Shown here: positions 35,984 to 45,296 of the stretch, piece after piece | Layout: each line of letters starts with the position of its first letter | Position numbering within the stretch: the stretch's first letter is position 1 | From: Bacteroidales bacterium | GTDB lineage: Bacteria > Bacteroidota > Bacteroidia > Bacteroidales > UBA932 | Direction: 5' to 3' | Assembly (NCBI GenBank): GCA_017549145.1 | Contig: JAFYVM010000015.1 | Coordinates: 1 to 64,000, forward strand | DNA length: 64,000 nt | Program-made: the position numbers and the translations under genes | Notes under the pieces: generated by a model | The model's input: only the letters and a program-made list of their open reading frames with translations | Database searches by the model: none | What the model was told of the DNA's origin: nothing

Positions 35984-38437
35984 TTAGTTTACAGACTCTG
36001 CGTTGTATGAAGCAGCCTTAAGTGTGAAATCAGATGTCACCTGAAGATTGCTCATATCAAGATAGTTCTTATAGTACTTTCCTGAACGGATCTGATCTAT
36101 AGCAGATCTGATGAATCCGTCAAATGTCTCGACGCTGTTAATCGGACCGCGAACGATCAAATTGCTGAACTGAGCCATCTGAGACATTGAAACTGTTTCA
36201 TCCTTTTCCTCTGCCTCAGGGAGAAGAGTACCATTCTTAGCGATGAGCTCATCATCAATATCAGGTCTGATAAGAAGCATCTCTGTCACGATCTCCAAAA
36301 GACCCGAGTAAACAGTGTGGTTCATATCTGAGTAAGCGATAAGTGCAAATCCATCACAAACCTCACCATACTGAGCGAACTGACCAGAGTCAACGATTGC
36401 CAAAATACCGTCAGCAACAAAGCCACCCATAAGACCGATCATTCCACCATAAGCTGAACCAGTCTGAGTGTACATGAGAGCCTGAGGATAGTAGAATGCG
36501 CCCTCATAAACGAAATGCTCGAATACCTGATCATAGTTGTATAGGAAACCGTCAAGATAGATGAATGTCAAGCGGTCATCCTTCATATTGAAGTTCTTAC
36601 GTGCATTCGGGAACAAGCCCTCGATTGTAGCGTAAGTATAACCTGTCATGTCACCTGATCCCACATATACACTTGCATCACCAAGATACTCTCTTGAATA
36701 TCTGCCAGCCTCGATACCATAGTAACGATAGTTGCCGTAATATCCGTCCTGATTTGCAGGGATAAGGTCAGTGTTGATATCACCAAGATCATAATGTGCA
36801 AGTCTTGGATCCCACTTACCATCAGTAGTAGCATTTGCTACAAAGAGTTTCTCACGGTAGCCATTATATGCCTCAACTACAAGTACATACTCTGTTCCAG
36901 GTACAAGGTATCCCTGCTTGAGAGAAAGACCAGTACCGTTAACCAAGTCAAGGTATGATTTGCTGAACTGTGTTCCTCTGATCTCATTGATCAAAGAAAG
37001 TGAGTCACGGTCCCACTGGCTCTTCTCATAGATACCTGCGTGGAGACGCTGAATGTTCTTACCATTGATATAGAGCTCAAGAGAGTTCTTTGCAGTAAGT
37101 CCCTCCTGTGCATATTTATCTGAAACTGTAAGTCCACAAGTAACGATCACCTGCTTTGCATCAGTCATGGCATCAGCTGCGCTCAAATAACCGAATGCGA
37201 TGTTTGCTGAACTCTTGATATTACCAGATGCATCCAAAGCGATAGCAACAACAGAGTACATTCCAGTCTTTTCGAAAGAGAAGTCATAAGTAGCCTCCTT
37301 CTTAACCTTTGTAATCTCCGCATCAGCGGTGCCCGCAAGCATCTGCTGAGCCATCTCTGCCGCAGCTGTCTCAGTAAGAGTACCCTCGTAAGTAGCCATC
37401 CAGACCTGAGATACATCCTTACCGAAGTCAACCTTTACAGGAAGTTTTCCGTTCTCGTCAGAAACACCGGCTGTAAGCTCAACATGGTAATCCTTCGCAC
37501 TATAACCCGGAAGGATGATACGATGCTTTCCAGTAGCATTTGCAGAATACCATCCGAGCATCTCGAGCTTCATCTGAAGTGCGCCTGAAGGGAACTCAAT
37601 GACACCCTCTCTCAATGTACCGTAGACTGAAGAGATTGATGCTCCGAAATCAGCAGCATTCTCAGTTACATACGATCCGATAGAGATCTCACCATAATCA
37701 GAATGGAGGATAAGTCCGCACTTGAATGTAGGAATCCAAACCTTATCAGGATCTGTAGCGTTGATATACATATATGACTGATATACACAGTTAGATGACA
37801 TGTTGCCACCAAAGAGTGCAGACATATAGTTTGCGCCATATACATCAAAGATACGATAGTATCCAGGCATATCATCTCTCTCCTGAATCTGAACATTGCA
37901 CTCAGCATTTGCATCAGAGACAGAGAACCAGTCCTGGAACACAGCATCACGATACTTACCTGTTGTCTCACCGTTAGGTCCCAACAATGTGTTCCACTTG
38001 ATCATTGTCACACTGAAACGAAGTGAAGAAGAGTTCTGTGAATACTTGGAAACGAACTCATCGCCATCGATCTGAAGCGTACACTCGTATGTCTTACCCA
38101 ACTCGATAGAAGGGAAATACACCTGAAGTTCAGCAACCGGCTCTTCATCCTTGAAGTGAATCTCAGTAACCGAGAATACCTGAGCAGTGTCAACAATCTT
38201 TACAGGCACATGAAGTTCACCATCAGTGTTAGTACGTCTTACAGTATAAGTCAACACCCTTGAATCAGTTGGCTCGATCTGAAGATCACCTGTAGCATTC
38301 TGAGATGGGAAATACACACCATAACAATTTTCATGATCCGGCTCACCAGGCTGATACTTGAGCTCCTCCTGGCAGGAAATTGCCGAAAGCGCGAAAATCG
38401 CAGAAATAAAATATGCAATATATCTATTCATCTTCAT
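35984..38437 (-). CDS. Large surface lipoprotein of unknown family downstream of SusC/SusD
   Basis: An 817-residue protein with a lipoprotein signal (ALSAISCQEE) and an otherwise beta-rich sequence. Residues ~30-130 look like a Calx-beta/BACON-type sandwich (RVLTYTVRRTNTDGELHVPVKI). The middle contains repeats of aromatic-rich strands (GYYRIFDVYGANYM, GYYGNYRYYGIEAG), and ~380-440 is another Ig-like unit (YDFSFEKTGMYSVVAIALDASGN). The position after SusD is where SusE/SusF-like substrate-binding proteins sit. No catalytic motif is seen. It lies between SusD and an S8 peptidase, so a role in capturing protein or glycoprotein is plausible but inferred. Confidence 0.75.
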   Translation of the reverse strand: MKMNRYIAYFISAIFALSAISCQEELKYQPGEPDHENCYGVYFPSQNATGDLQIEPTDSRVLTYTVRRTNTDGELHVPVKIVDTAQVFSVTEIHFKDEEPVAELQVYFPSIELGKTYECTLQIDGDEFVSKYSQNSSSLRFSVTMIKWNTLLGPNGETTGKYRDAVFQDWFSVSDANAECNVQIQERDDMPGYYRIFDVYGANYMSALFGGNMSSNCVYQSYMYINATDPDKVWIPTFKCGLILHSDYGEISIGSYVTENAADFGASISSVYGTLREGVIEFPSGALQMKLEMLGWYSANATGKHRIILPGYSAKDYHVELTAGVSDENGKLPVKVDFGKDVSQVWMATYEGTLTETAAAEMAQQMLAGTADAEITKVKKEATYDFSFEKTGMYSVVAIALDASGNIKSSANIAFGYLSAADAMTDAKQVIVTCGLTVSDKYAQEGLTAKNSLELYINGKNIQRLHAGIYEKSQWDRDSLSLINEIRGTQFSKSYLDLVNGTGLSLKQGYLVPGTEYVLVVEAYNGYREKLFVANATTDGKWDPRLAHYDLGDINTDLIPANQDGYYGNYRYYGIEAGRYSREYLGDASVYVGSGDMTGYTYATIEGLFPNARKNFNMKDDRLTFIYLDGFLYNYDQVFEHFVYEGAFYYPQALMYTQTGSAYGGMIGLMGGFVADGILAIVDSGQFAQYGEVCDGFALIAYSDMNHTVYSGLLEIVTEMLLIRPDIDDELIAKNGTLLPEAEEKDETVSMSQMAQFSNLIVRGPINSVETFDGFIRSAIDQIRSGKYYKNYLDMSNLQVTSDFTLKAASYNAESVN

Positions 38438-38448
38438 CGGTAGTTTTC

Positions 38449-40167
38449 TTATTTATCCTCAGCCATCGGAATCTTGCTCGATGGATCAGGGTTGTTGTTT
38501 GAATCCTTGATTGCAGTGTTTGACTGGAACTCTGCACGTGTAATCACGATATTCCACTGAGGAGATCTTCCGTCGGTAGCTGCAAGACGGAATACTGATG
38601 GATGGTTAGAGCCTGCAAATGCACGGTTGATACCGACATTCAGACGCTTGTAGTCGAAGAGGAGGATACCCTCACCCCAGAATTCGATACGTTTCTGAAG
38701 CATGTATTCCTTCTTGAAATCCTCCCAGCTCTGCGGGTTCTTGTCATAAGACTTGTAACGATAAGTCTTCACGAAGTCCTTAAGAAGCTGAATACCCTTA
38801 TTAAGATCGAGGTTAGCCTGTGCCTCCATTTCAATGAAGTACATCTCCTCGATACGCATCAAGCAATAGTCTCCAGCATTTCCGATATTGAAGTCATTAC
38901 ACTCACCCTGAGCAGGACGGAACTTAAGCGCTACGTATGGCTTAGCCGCCTGACCACCTGAAAGGAATCCAGCCTTGTCAGATGCTGTACCGGCAAACTT
39001 ATATGCGTAGTAGTTCTCCTTCTGTGGGTCAAGCCATGAGTGCTTACGCCAGTCAGCGTCAGGAATCATATCATAAAGAGAGCTGCTCACACCGAACTGT
39101 GCATATCTGGCATATCCCCAAGCAGCCTCAGCTGACATGTGAGAAATGAAAGAAAGGAGGTTGTTCAAGCTCTCAGCAGAAACGCTGATACCCCAGATCC
39201 ATGCATTGTTTGAAGCGGCGCTGTTGAATCCTGTAGTAGGATCCTCCCACTGAGCCTGAGTAAGTGGAGTCTTACCACTCTCATCAATAACCTTACGAGC
39301 ATACTCTGCAGCCTTTCTGTAAGCCTCTTCCTGAGTAAGTGGAAGAACTGATGGATTAGGGTTGCCGTTATACTCCTTATATGCAGCGCCAAGCTCAAGA
39401 TAAGCACGAGCATAAGTACCGTAGATTGACATCATTGTAGGAGCGTTAAAGCTGTTCTTTGACTTATCCAAAAGATCCTCAGCCTTTGCAAGGTCGTCAA
39501 AGATAAACTTATACATTGTCTCTCGGTCTACACGATCATTGTTCTTTGTATCATCGATTGTAGTATTCTCATCTACGATAGGAACAGTGAGATGTCTAAG
39601 GTGGCTTACATCAGTGTACTTGTTAAGCTTTGGCTCAAACAATCTTGCAAGATCGAGATAGAACCATGCTCTATAAGCGTAAGCCTGACCAAGGATGTGA
39701 CGAAGTTCAGTCATCTCCTTCTCGTCTGTACTACCCTCCTCGACCGCAGGCTTGATTGACGCGATAACGTCATTAGCAAGACGGATCAAAGTATAGTAAT
39801 AATCCCAGAAATATGCGCAATAGGTATAATCTGCACCCTGAGCCATATTCATATCGTATGCATAGAAACGATTGTAATATGGGTTGTCTGCCATTGTAGC
39901 GATATCCTCAAGCATGTGCTCAAGACGGAGGTGAACTCCCGGCATACCGAAGTCAGTGTGATCACCATAAGAACCAGCGTAACCGGCAGCTCCTGAAGCA
40001 TACAAAGTAGCAGGAATTGAGTTGATCATTGACATCAGCGCAGACTTTGAAGCAGACACCTGCTCCTGTGTAACCGAGCCTCCTACAGGCACAGTCTCCT
40101 GAATGCAGGATACTGACACAGCAACTGCTGCAACAGATAAAATGATATTATGTAGTATTCTTTTCAT
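38449..40167 (-). CDS. SusD/RagB family outer-membrane lipoprotein (locus 1)
   Basis: About 572 residues. The lipobox is VSVSC. The SusD/RagB pattern includes LGQAYAYRAWFYLDLARLFEP (TPR region), YCLMRIEEMYFIEMEAQANLD and a C-terminal LQKRIEFWGEGILLFDYKRLNVG. It acts as the lid over the SusC porin and binds substrate. A Met three codons upstream is the alternative start. It lies ~12 bp after its SusC partner and is closely related to the SusD at 43604-45286, consistent with tandem duplication. The substrate is probably a peptide, given the S8 peptidase downstream. Confidence 0.93.
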   Translation of the reverse strand: MKRILHNIILSVAAVAVSVSCIQETVPVGGSVTQEQVSASKSALMSMINSIPATLYASGAAGYAGSYGDHTDFGMPGVHLRLEHMLEDIATMADNPYYNRFYAYDMNMAQGADYTYCAYFWDYYYTLIRLANDVIASIKPAVEEGSTDEKEMTELRHILGQAYAYRAWFYLDLARLFEPKLNKYTDVSHLRHLTVPIVDENTTIDDTKNNDRVDRETMYKFIFDDLAKAEDLLDKSKNSFNAPTMMSIYGTYARAYLELGAAYKEYNGNPNPSVLPLTQEEAYRKAAEYARKVIDESGKTPLTQAQWEDPTTGFNSAASNNAWIWGISVSAESLNNLLSFISHMSAEAAWGYARYAQFGVSSSLYDMIPDADWRKHSWLDPQKENYYAYKFAGTASDKAGFLSGGQAAKPYVALKFRPAQGECNDFNIGNAGDYCLMRIEEMYFIEMEAQANLDLNKGIQLLKDFVKTYRYKSYDKNPQSWEDFKKEYMLQKRIEFWGEGILLFDYKRLNVGINRAFAGSNHPSVFRLAATDGRSPQWNIVITRAEFQSNTAIKDSNNNPDPSSKIPMAEDK

Positions 40168-40179
40168 ATCAACCATATC

Positions 40180-43100
40180 TTAGAACATGAAATTCAATCC
40201 GGCAGAAATTGTACGAACCGGAGAATAAGCCTCGTGGTTAGTTCCTCCAGAGAAGCTTGAACGTGGATCGAATCCGTGGCGGCGTGACCAATACTTGATG
40301 TTATCACAAGCCATATATACTCTCACCTTGTCAACCTTCATCTTCTGTGTATACTTCGACGGGATAGTGTATCCGATCTGAGCGTTCTGGAAGTTGAGGT
40401 AACTTGCATCCACAAGGAATCTGTCAGAACTTCCGTTGATGCTAAGGTCAGTATCATTGTAGAAGAAACGAGGAAGCTCAGCATCCTTGTTCTCAGGAGT
40501 CCAAGACTTCAAGACATCCACATGGAAGTTGTTACCTACTGTACCACCTGGAGCATTCAGGAATGTTGCATAACCTGAGTCGTATGAAAGACCACCGATA
40601 GAGTATGTGAACGATGTAGAGATATCCACTCCGTAGAATGAGAACGACATTCCGAATCCTCCGTAAAGCTTCGGTGTAGGATCGTCACAAAGGTAGTCTG
40701 TAGCCTCTGAGTAATCTGTAGTAACTGTCTTACCAAGGATAGTCTCACCATTGTCGTCTGTAGTGACTACGTCCTTATAGTAAAGTGGAAGACCTGTCTC
40801 TCTATCTACACCAGCATACTTAGGCATGTAGAATGTATTGAGCGGAAGTCCCTCTCCGACGAACTTGTTGCCTGAAGCATATCCTCTGTAGCCCTCGATC
40901 TCACGGTTCTGGTGAGTATCAGGAAGCATAATCACCTTGTTTGTGTAGTGAGTGAAGTTAAGATATGCATCCCAACGGAAATTCTTCTTATCCATGACCG
41001 CACCGTTTACAGCGAACTCGATACCTGAGTTTCTCATGTCACCGATATTGTCATAATATCCGCTGAAACCATATGAGATAGGAATAGTAACGAAGTAAAG
41101 CATGTCTGAAGTCAGACGGTAGAAGTACTCAACTGAACCTGATAGACGTCCTCTGAAGAGGTCAAAGTCAAATCCGGCATTGAAGTTAGTATTGGTTTCC
41201 CAAGTGATATCAGGGTTACCGATAGATCCTCTCTTGATACCGATTTCTCCATCACTGTTTGTAATTGCATACATATCAGTGTAAAGCATGTCGGAGATGT
41301 TATCGTTACCTTGTGAACCGATAGAAGCCTTAAGCTTGAGCATATCCACCCAACGAAGGTTGAACCAAGACTCTGAGTTGATGAGCCAACCTCCACCGAG
41401 TGACCAGAAGTTACCCCATCTGTTATCCGGGTGGAATCTTGAAGATGCATCGCGACGGAATGATGCACTGGCGAAAATCTTGTTCTGATAATCGTACTGA
41501 GCTCTTACAAAGTATCCCTCATTGTTGTACGATCCGAAACCTGAACTTGCAGACTGCATATCAATGACAGCACCGCCGAGCTCTGTATTGTTCAATGAGA
41601 ACATCTTACTCTTCGACGCACCCAGGCTCACGCTTGTAGACTTGTACCACTCATGTCCGAGAAGGACGCTCACATGATGCTTGAAGTTGAAGGTCCTATC
41701 CCAGTTGAGGAGCTGCTGGAGGTTGAGGTAGAATGAGCGGCCGTGGCTCTTTCCGATGATACCGCCGTTTGCAGCGAACTGTCCATAGTACATATTGTTG
41801 ATAGTGGTTCCACGAGTCTCATCCACACCGATACCGGCATTGAATGTGAAGGTGAAATCCTTCAGGAACTTGAGCTCGAGATAACCGGTACCATTAATCG
41901 CATTACCCTCTGAATTGTTTGTATCGAGTGTTACGGTTCTAAGGGCGTTCATGTTACCATTGATAGGACGAGACAGACCGGCGTTCATACCATCACCGAA
42001 GTCATACATCTCGTAACCGTTAGCATCGATCTTGATGCTACCGTCAGCATTTCTTACATATACCGGATAGATTGGAGCGATAGATGTAGCATAGCTGAAG
42101 ATATTTCCTGAAGCATCACCGTTACCGTTATTCCAGTTGAAGTTTGTATAACCGGCATTCATACCGATCTTGAGCCACTCCTTAGCCTGATAGTCAGTAC
42201 GGATACGTGCAGTGTAACGTGTCATATCCTCACCATCGATGATACCCTTGTTGTTCAAGTAACCGAATGAAGCAAAGATCTGTGCATTTCCAGTAGTTCC
42301 GGCAACGCTCACGTTATACTCCTGACGAAGTGACTGCTTGTAAGCCTCATTCATCCAATCATCTGGCTGAAGAAGGAACTTCTCACCCTTGTAGTTTACG
42401 ATACGTCCAGGAGTTGCATTCGGATTGAGCTTACCGTTTGTACCGATAAGATTCTGTCCTGCAGGCACGTTGAAAGTAAGGTAACCAAGTCCACCGTCAG
42501 CGGCTGATCCGGTAAGATTTGTTGCTGCCTTAAGATTAGCCTCCTCTGGAGTCATACCCTGCTCGTAGCAGTAGTAGTTGTAGAGAGCGTTATAATGTGT
42601 CTCATAGTAAAGACCTGGATCTGTGATATAATCATAGCTCTCCAAAGCCTTTGTGTTAAGACCCCACTTTGCATCAACATTGATCTTAGCCTCGCCGAGT
42701 TTCGCCTTCTTTGTTGTGATCATGATGACACCGTTGGCACCACGAGCACCATAGAGAGCATTCGAAGCAGCATCCTTGAGGACTGTCATCGACTCGATAT
42801 CGGCAGAGTTAAGGTTATTCATATCACCTGAATAAGGAACACCATCCACAACATAGAGAGGAGCTGTTCCGGCAGTGATTGAACTGATACCACGGATCAT
42901 AATCGAAGGAGAACTTCCGAGAGATCCGGAAGATGTAGTCATCTGCACACCGGCAACCATACCCTCGAGAGCTCTGGTCACATCTGAAGACTGAGTCTTC
43001 TGGATGTCATCAGACTTGATGACAGTTGCAGAACCGGTAAATGACTCCTTTGTTGCAGTACCGAAGGCCACAACAATGGTCTCTTCAATCATTTCAGTGT

Positions 43101-43392
43101 CAGCACCCATCATCACATCGTGCTGTGACTGCCCTGCCACAGGCACTTCCACATCCTTGTAACCGATAGACGAGAAAATCAGCACGCCATCAGCAGGAAC
43201 ACTGATCGAATACACTCCGTCTGCATCCGTCATTCCTCCTGTTGCAGTGCCCTTGATCTGGATTGCAGCAAACGGAACAGGCTCGCCCGTCGAAGAATCC
43301 TTCACAGTACCGGTAACCGTCAAGTTCTGAGCAAAGGCCAGACTAGACACCAAGGTTGCCAACACTACAAGAAAAAATCTTATTTTTTTCAT
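40180..43392 (-). CDS. SusC/RagA TonB-linked outer-membrane transporter (locus 1)
   Basis: About 1070 residues. ATG 43392 (MKKIRFFLVVLATLVSSLAFAQ) gives a clean signal peptide; an upstream in-frame Met lies in the leader and is rejected. In order: carboxypeptidase-D-like beta domain (TVTGTVKDSSTGEPVPFAAI), TonB-box-like EETIVVAFGTATKESFTGS, plug domain with the SusC signature ESMTVLKDAASNALYGARGANGVIMITTK (positions only partly quoted), and the 22-strand barrel ending SAGLNFMF. It imports large ligands together with the adjacent SusD, driven by TonB. Confidence 0.95.
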   Translation of the reverse strand: MKKIRFFLVVLATLVSSLAFAQNLTVTGTVKDSSTGEPVPFAAIQIKGTATGGMTDADGVYSISVPADGVLIFSSIGYKDVEVPVAGQSQHDVMMGADTEMIEETIVVAFGTATKESFTGSATVIKSDDIQKTQSSDVTRALEGMVAGVQMTTSSGSLGSSPSIMIRGISSITAGTAPLYVVDGVPYSGDMNNLNSADIESMTVLKDAASNALYGARGANGVIMITTKKAKLGEAKINVDAKWGLNTKALESYDYITDPGLYYETHYNALYNYYCYEQGMTPEEANLKAATNLTGSAADGGLGYLTFNVPAGQNLIGTNGKLNPNATPGRIVNYKGEKFLLQPDDWMNEAYKQSLRQEYNVSVAGTTGNAQIFASFGYLNNKGIIDGEDMTRYTARIRTDYQAKEWLKIGMNAGYTNFNWNNGNGDASGNIFSYATSIAPIYPVYVRNADGSIKIDANGYEMYDFGDGMNAGLSRPINGNMNALRTVTLDTNNSEGNAINGTGYLELKFLKDFTFTFNAGIGVDETRGTTINNMYYGQFAANGGIIGKSHGRSFYLNLQQLLNWDRTFNFKHHVSVLLGHEWYKSTSVSLGASKSKMFSLNNTELGGAVIDMQSASSGFGSYNNEGYFVRAQYDYQNKIFASASFRRDASSRFHPDNRWGNFWSLGGGWLINSESWFNLRWVDMLKLKASIGSQGNDNISDMLYTDMYAITNSDGEIGIKRGSIGNPDITWETNTNFNAGFDFDLFRGRLSGSVEYFYRLTSDMLYFVTIPISYGFSGYYDNIGDMRNSGIEFAVNGAVMDKKNFRWDAYLNFTHYTNKVIMLPDTHQNREIEGYRGYASGNKFVGEGLPLNTFYMPKYAGVDRETGLPLYYKDVVTTDDNGETILGKTVTTDYSEATDYLCDDPTPKLYGGFGMSFSFYGVDISTSFTYSIGGLSYDSGYATFLNAPGGTVGNNFHVDVLKSWTPENKDAELPRFFYNDTDLSINGSSDRFLVDASYLNFQNAQIGYTIPSKYTQKMKVDKVRVYMACDNIKYWSRRHGFDPRSSFSGGTNHEAYSPVRTISAGLNFMF

Positions 43393-43535
43393 TTGGTTGT
43401 TTATAATTGTTAATAATATCTTAGTTCTTAGGCTACATTTTACCACATAGGCATCCCACAATATGCACATACAACCCCCTGAGTATCAAGGAGATATATG
43501 CGCATAAGCCCCTCATTATGAGGGTATTGGGGAAA

Positions 43536-43543
43536 CAAAGATA
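43536..43543 (-). promoter_or_regulatory. -7 box for SusC locus 1
   Basis: The minus strand reads TATCTTTG ~145 bp before the SusC ATG, leaving a long leader. The leader contains a perfect CCCTCAT-T-ATGAGGG palindrome (43510-43524). The -33 box is not recognisable. Confidence 0.5.
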
Positions 43544-43603
43544 CATTTTTCTCGCGAGAATTCCTCGGTTTTCAGGCAATTTCTGCGAGGCTGAGAACTG
43601 CAT

Positions 43604-45286
43604 TTATTGATTCGTCCAAAGTGTCAACAGACCAGATGGATCCGGGTTGTTTGTCGAGCTACCTATCGCCGAGTTATATTGGAACTCCGCATTTGTTATG
43701 ACAATGTTCCATTGAGGTGAGCGCCCCTCACAGTTCAGAGCATAAATGGCAGATTCATTCGTACCGGGATAACCTCTGGTAATACCTTTACCAAGTCTCT
43801 TATAATCAAAGAGAAGCACGCCTTCACCCCAGAACTCGACTCTCTTCTGGAAAAGCATCTCATCCAGGAAAGAATCCAAGTCATCTACCCCACAGAGATA
43901 ACTGCCATCCAGGATTCTCATATCCATAAAATCCTCAAGCAGTCCCTTTGCTGCGCCCAAGTCAGAATGTGCCACTGCCTCCATCTCCACAAACAGCATC
44001 TCCTCAACGCGCATTAGCGGATGGTCTGCACAGTTACCGACAGCATAATCACTACATTCACCCTGATAAGGTCGGAATTTGATATTCTGATAAGCCACGG
44101 CAGCTGGATTTGAATCCGTACCACCCAGGAAATTGGATTTATCTATATCATTACCGGAAAATTTATATGAATACGGCATCCCTGCAGAAGGGTTTTGCAC
44201 ATATGCCGGGTCCAACCATGAATGCTTTCTGAAATCTGAATCAGGGATTGCATCATAGAGCTTTCTGCTGGCACAAATCTGAGAAAGAGGAGCATAGCCC
44301 CAGGTACCCTCAGACGAGATATGAGCAGTATAAGTCACAATATTTATGGTATTCTCACTCGAAGTCGTCAATCCCCAGATCCACGAATTTGAGGTAGCGC
44401 CATTGTTGAATCCGTTTACAGGATCCTCCCACTGTTCCTGAGTCAAAGGCGTCTTACCGCTTGCTGTAACAGCCATTCGTGCATACCTTGCGGCCTCAGC
44501 AAAAGCCATATCCGCATCCTCGCCTCCCCAATACCCCATCTCCAGATAAGCTCTTGCAAACAGACCATACACAGCGGCTAAAGTCGGCAAGGTATAAGCT
44601 GTGACCGACGGAGACAGATAGGCCTGAGCCATAGCAAGATCTGAGAGTATGAAGGAGTACATATCAGTTCGCAGAGCTCGTGGATTATCCTTCGCCTGCT
44701 GCTCGGTAGTCGCCTCCTTGACTATCGGCACTGTGAGCCCTGCAATTGTGCTTACATCAGTATAATCATTCTCCTTGGGTTCATACAGGCGCGCCAGGTC
44801 CAGATAGCACATTGCCCTGTAAGCATACGCCTGACCTAGAATCTGCAATGCATCCTCTTGAGCAGTCTGAGGGTCAACTAACGAAATTATGTCATTCGCC
44901 ATACGGATCCACTTATAATAGCACTGCCAGAAATATGCACAATAAATATATCTCTCGCCCTGACTTCGATTCAAGACATACGGGTAGAAACGATTATAAT
45001 AAGGATTATCACCTGAGGTAACCATATCTTCCAGCATGAAATCTGTCTTCAGATGAATCGCGCCGATACCAAAGTCCGTATGATCACCATACGATGAAGA
45101 CGAAGCCCAGCCAAGCACATTAGAGGTCATCATCGAAGCCGGTATTGCATTGGCAATAGCTTGTAGAGCGGTTTCCGACTGCGAAACCTGTTCTTGAGTC
45201 TGCACACTTCCTTGAGGGAAGGTATCCTTGATGCAGCTCGAAAGCAAAAGAGCTGCAACAATGACAGTTATATATATCGTTCTCAT
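43604..45286 (-). CDS. SusD/RagB family outer-membrane lipoprotein (locus 2)
   Basis: A 560-residue SusD with lipobox LLLSSC. It shares long stretches with the locus 1 SusD: SYGDHTDFG, DNPYYNRFYPYVLN, LGQAYAYRAMCYLDLARLYEP, KTPLTQEQWEDP, RVEFWGEGVLLFDYKRLGKG and SPQWNIVIT. It is the partner of the SusC at 45297-48497, 10 bp upstream. It is the last gene before the promoter of locus 1. There is no peptidase or accessory lipoprotein of its own, so it may use the products of locus 1. Confidence 0.93.
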   Translation of the reverse strand: MRTIYITVIVAALLLSSCIKDTFPQGSVQTQEQVSQSETALQAIANAIPASMMTSNVLGWASSSSYGDHTDFGIGAIHLKTDFMLEDMVTSGDNPYYNRFYPYVLNRSQGERYIYCAYFWQCYYKWIRMANDIISLVDPQTAQEDALQILGQAYAYRAMCYLDLARLYEPKENDYTDVSTIAGLTVPIVKEATTEQQAKDNPRALRTDMYSFILSDLAMAQAYLSPSVTAYTLPTLAAVYGLFARAYLEMGYWGGEDADMAFAEAARYARMAVTASGKTPLTQEQWEDPVNGFNNGATSNSWIWGLTTSSENTINIVTYTAHISSEGTWGYAPLSQICASRKLYDAIPDSDFRKHSWLDPAYVQNPSAGMPYSYKFSGNDIDKSNFLGGTDSNPAAVAYQNIKFRPYQGECSDYAVGNCADHPLMRVEEMLFVEMEAVAHSDLGAAKGLLEDFMDMRILDGSYLCGVDDLDSFLDEMLFQKRVEFWGEGVLLFDYKRLGKGITRGYPGTNESAIYALNCEGRSPQWNIVITNAEFQYNSAIGSSTNNPDPSGLLTLWTNQ

Positions 45287-45296
45287 AATGAACCAT

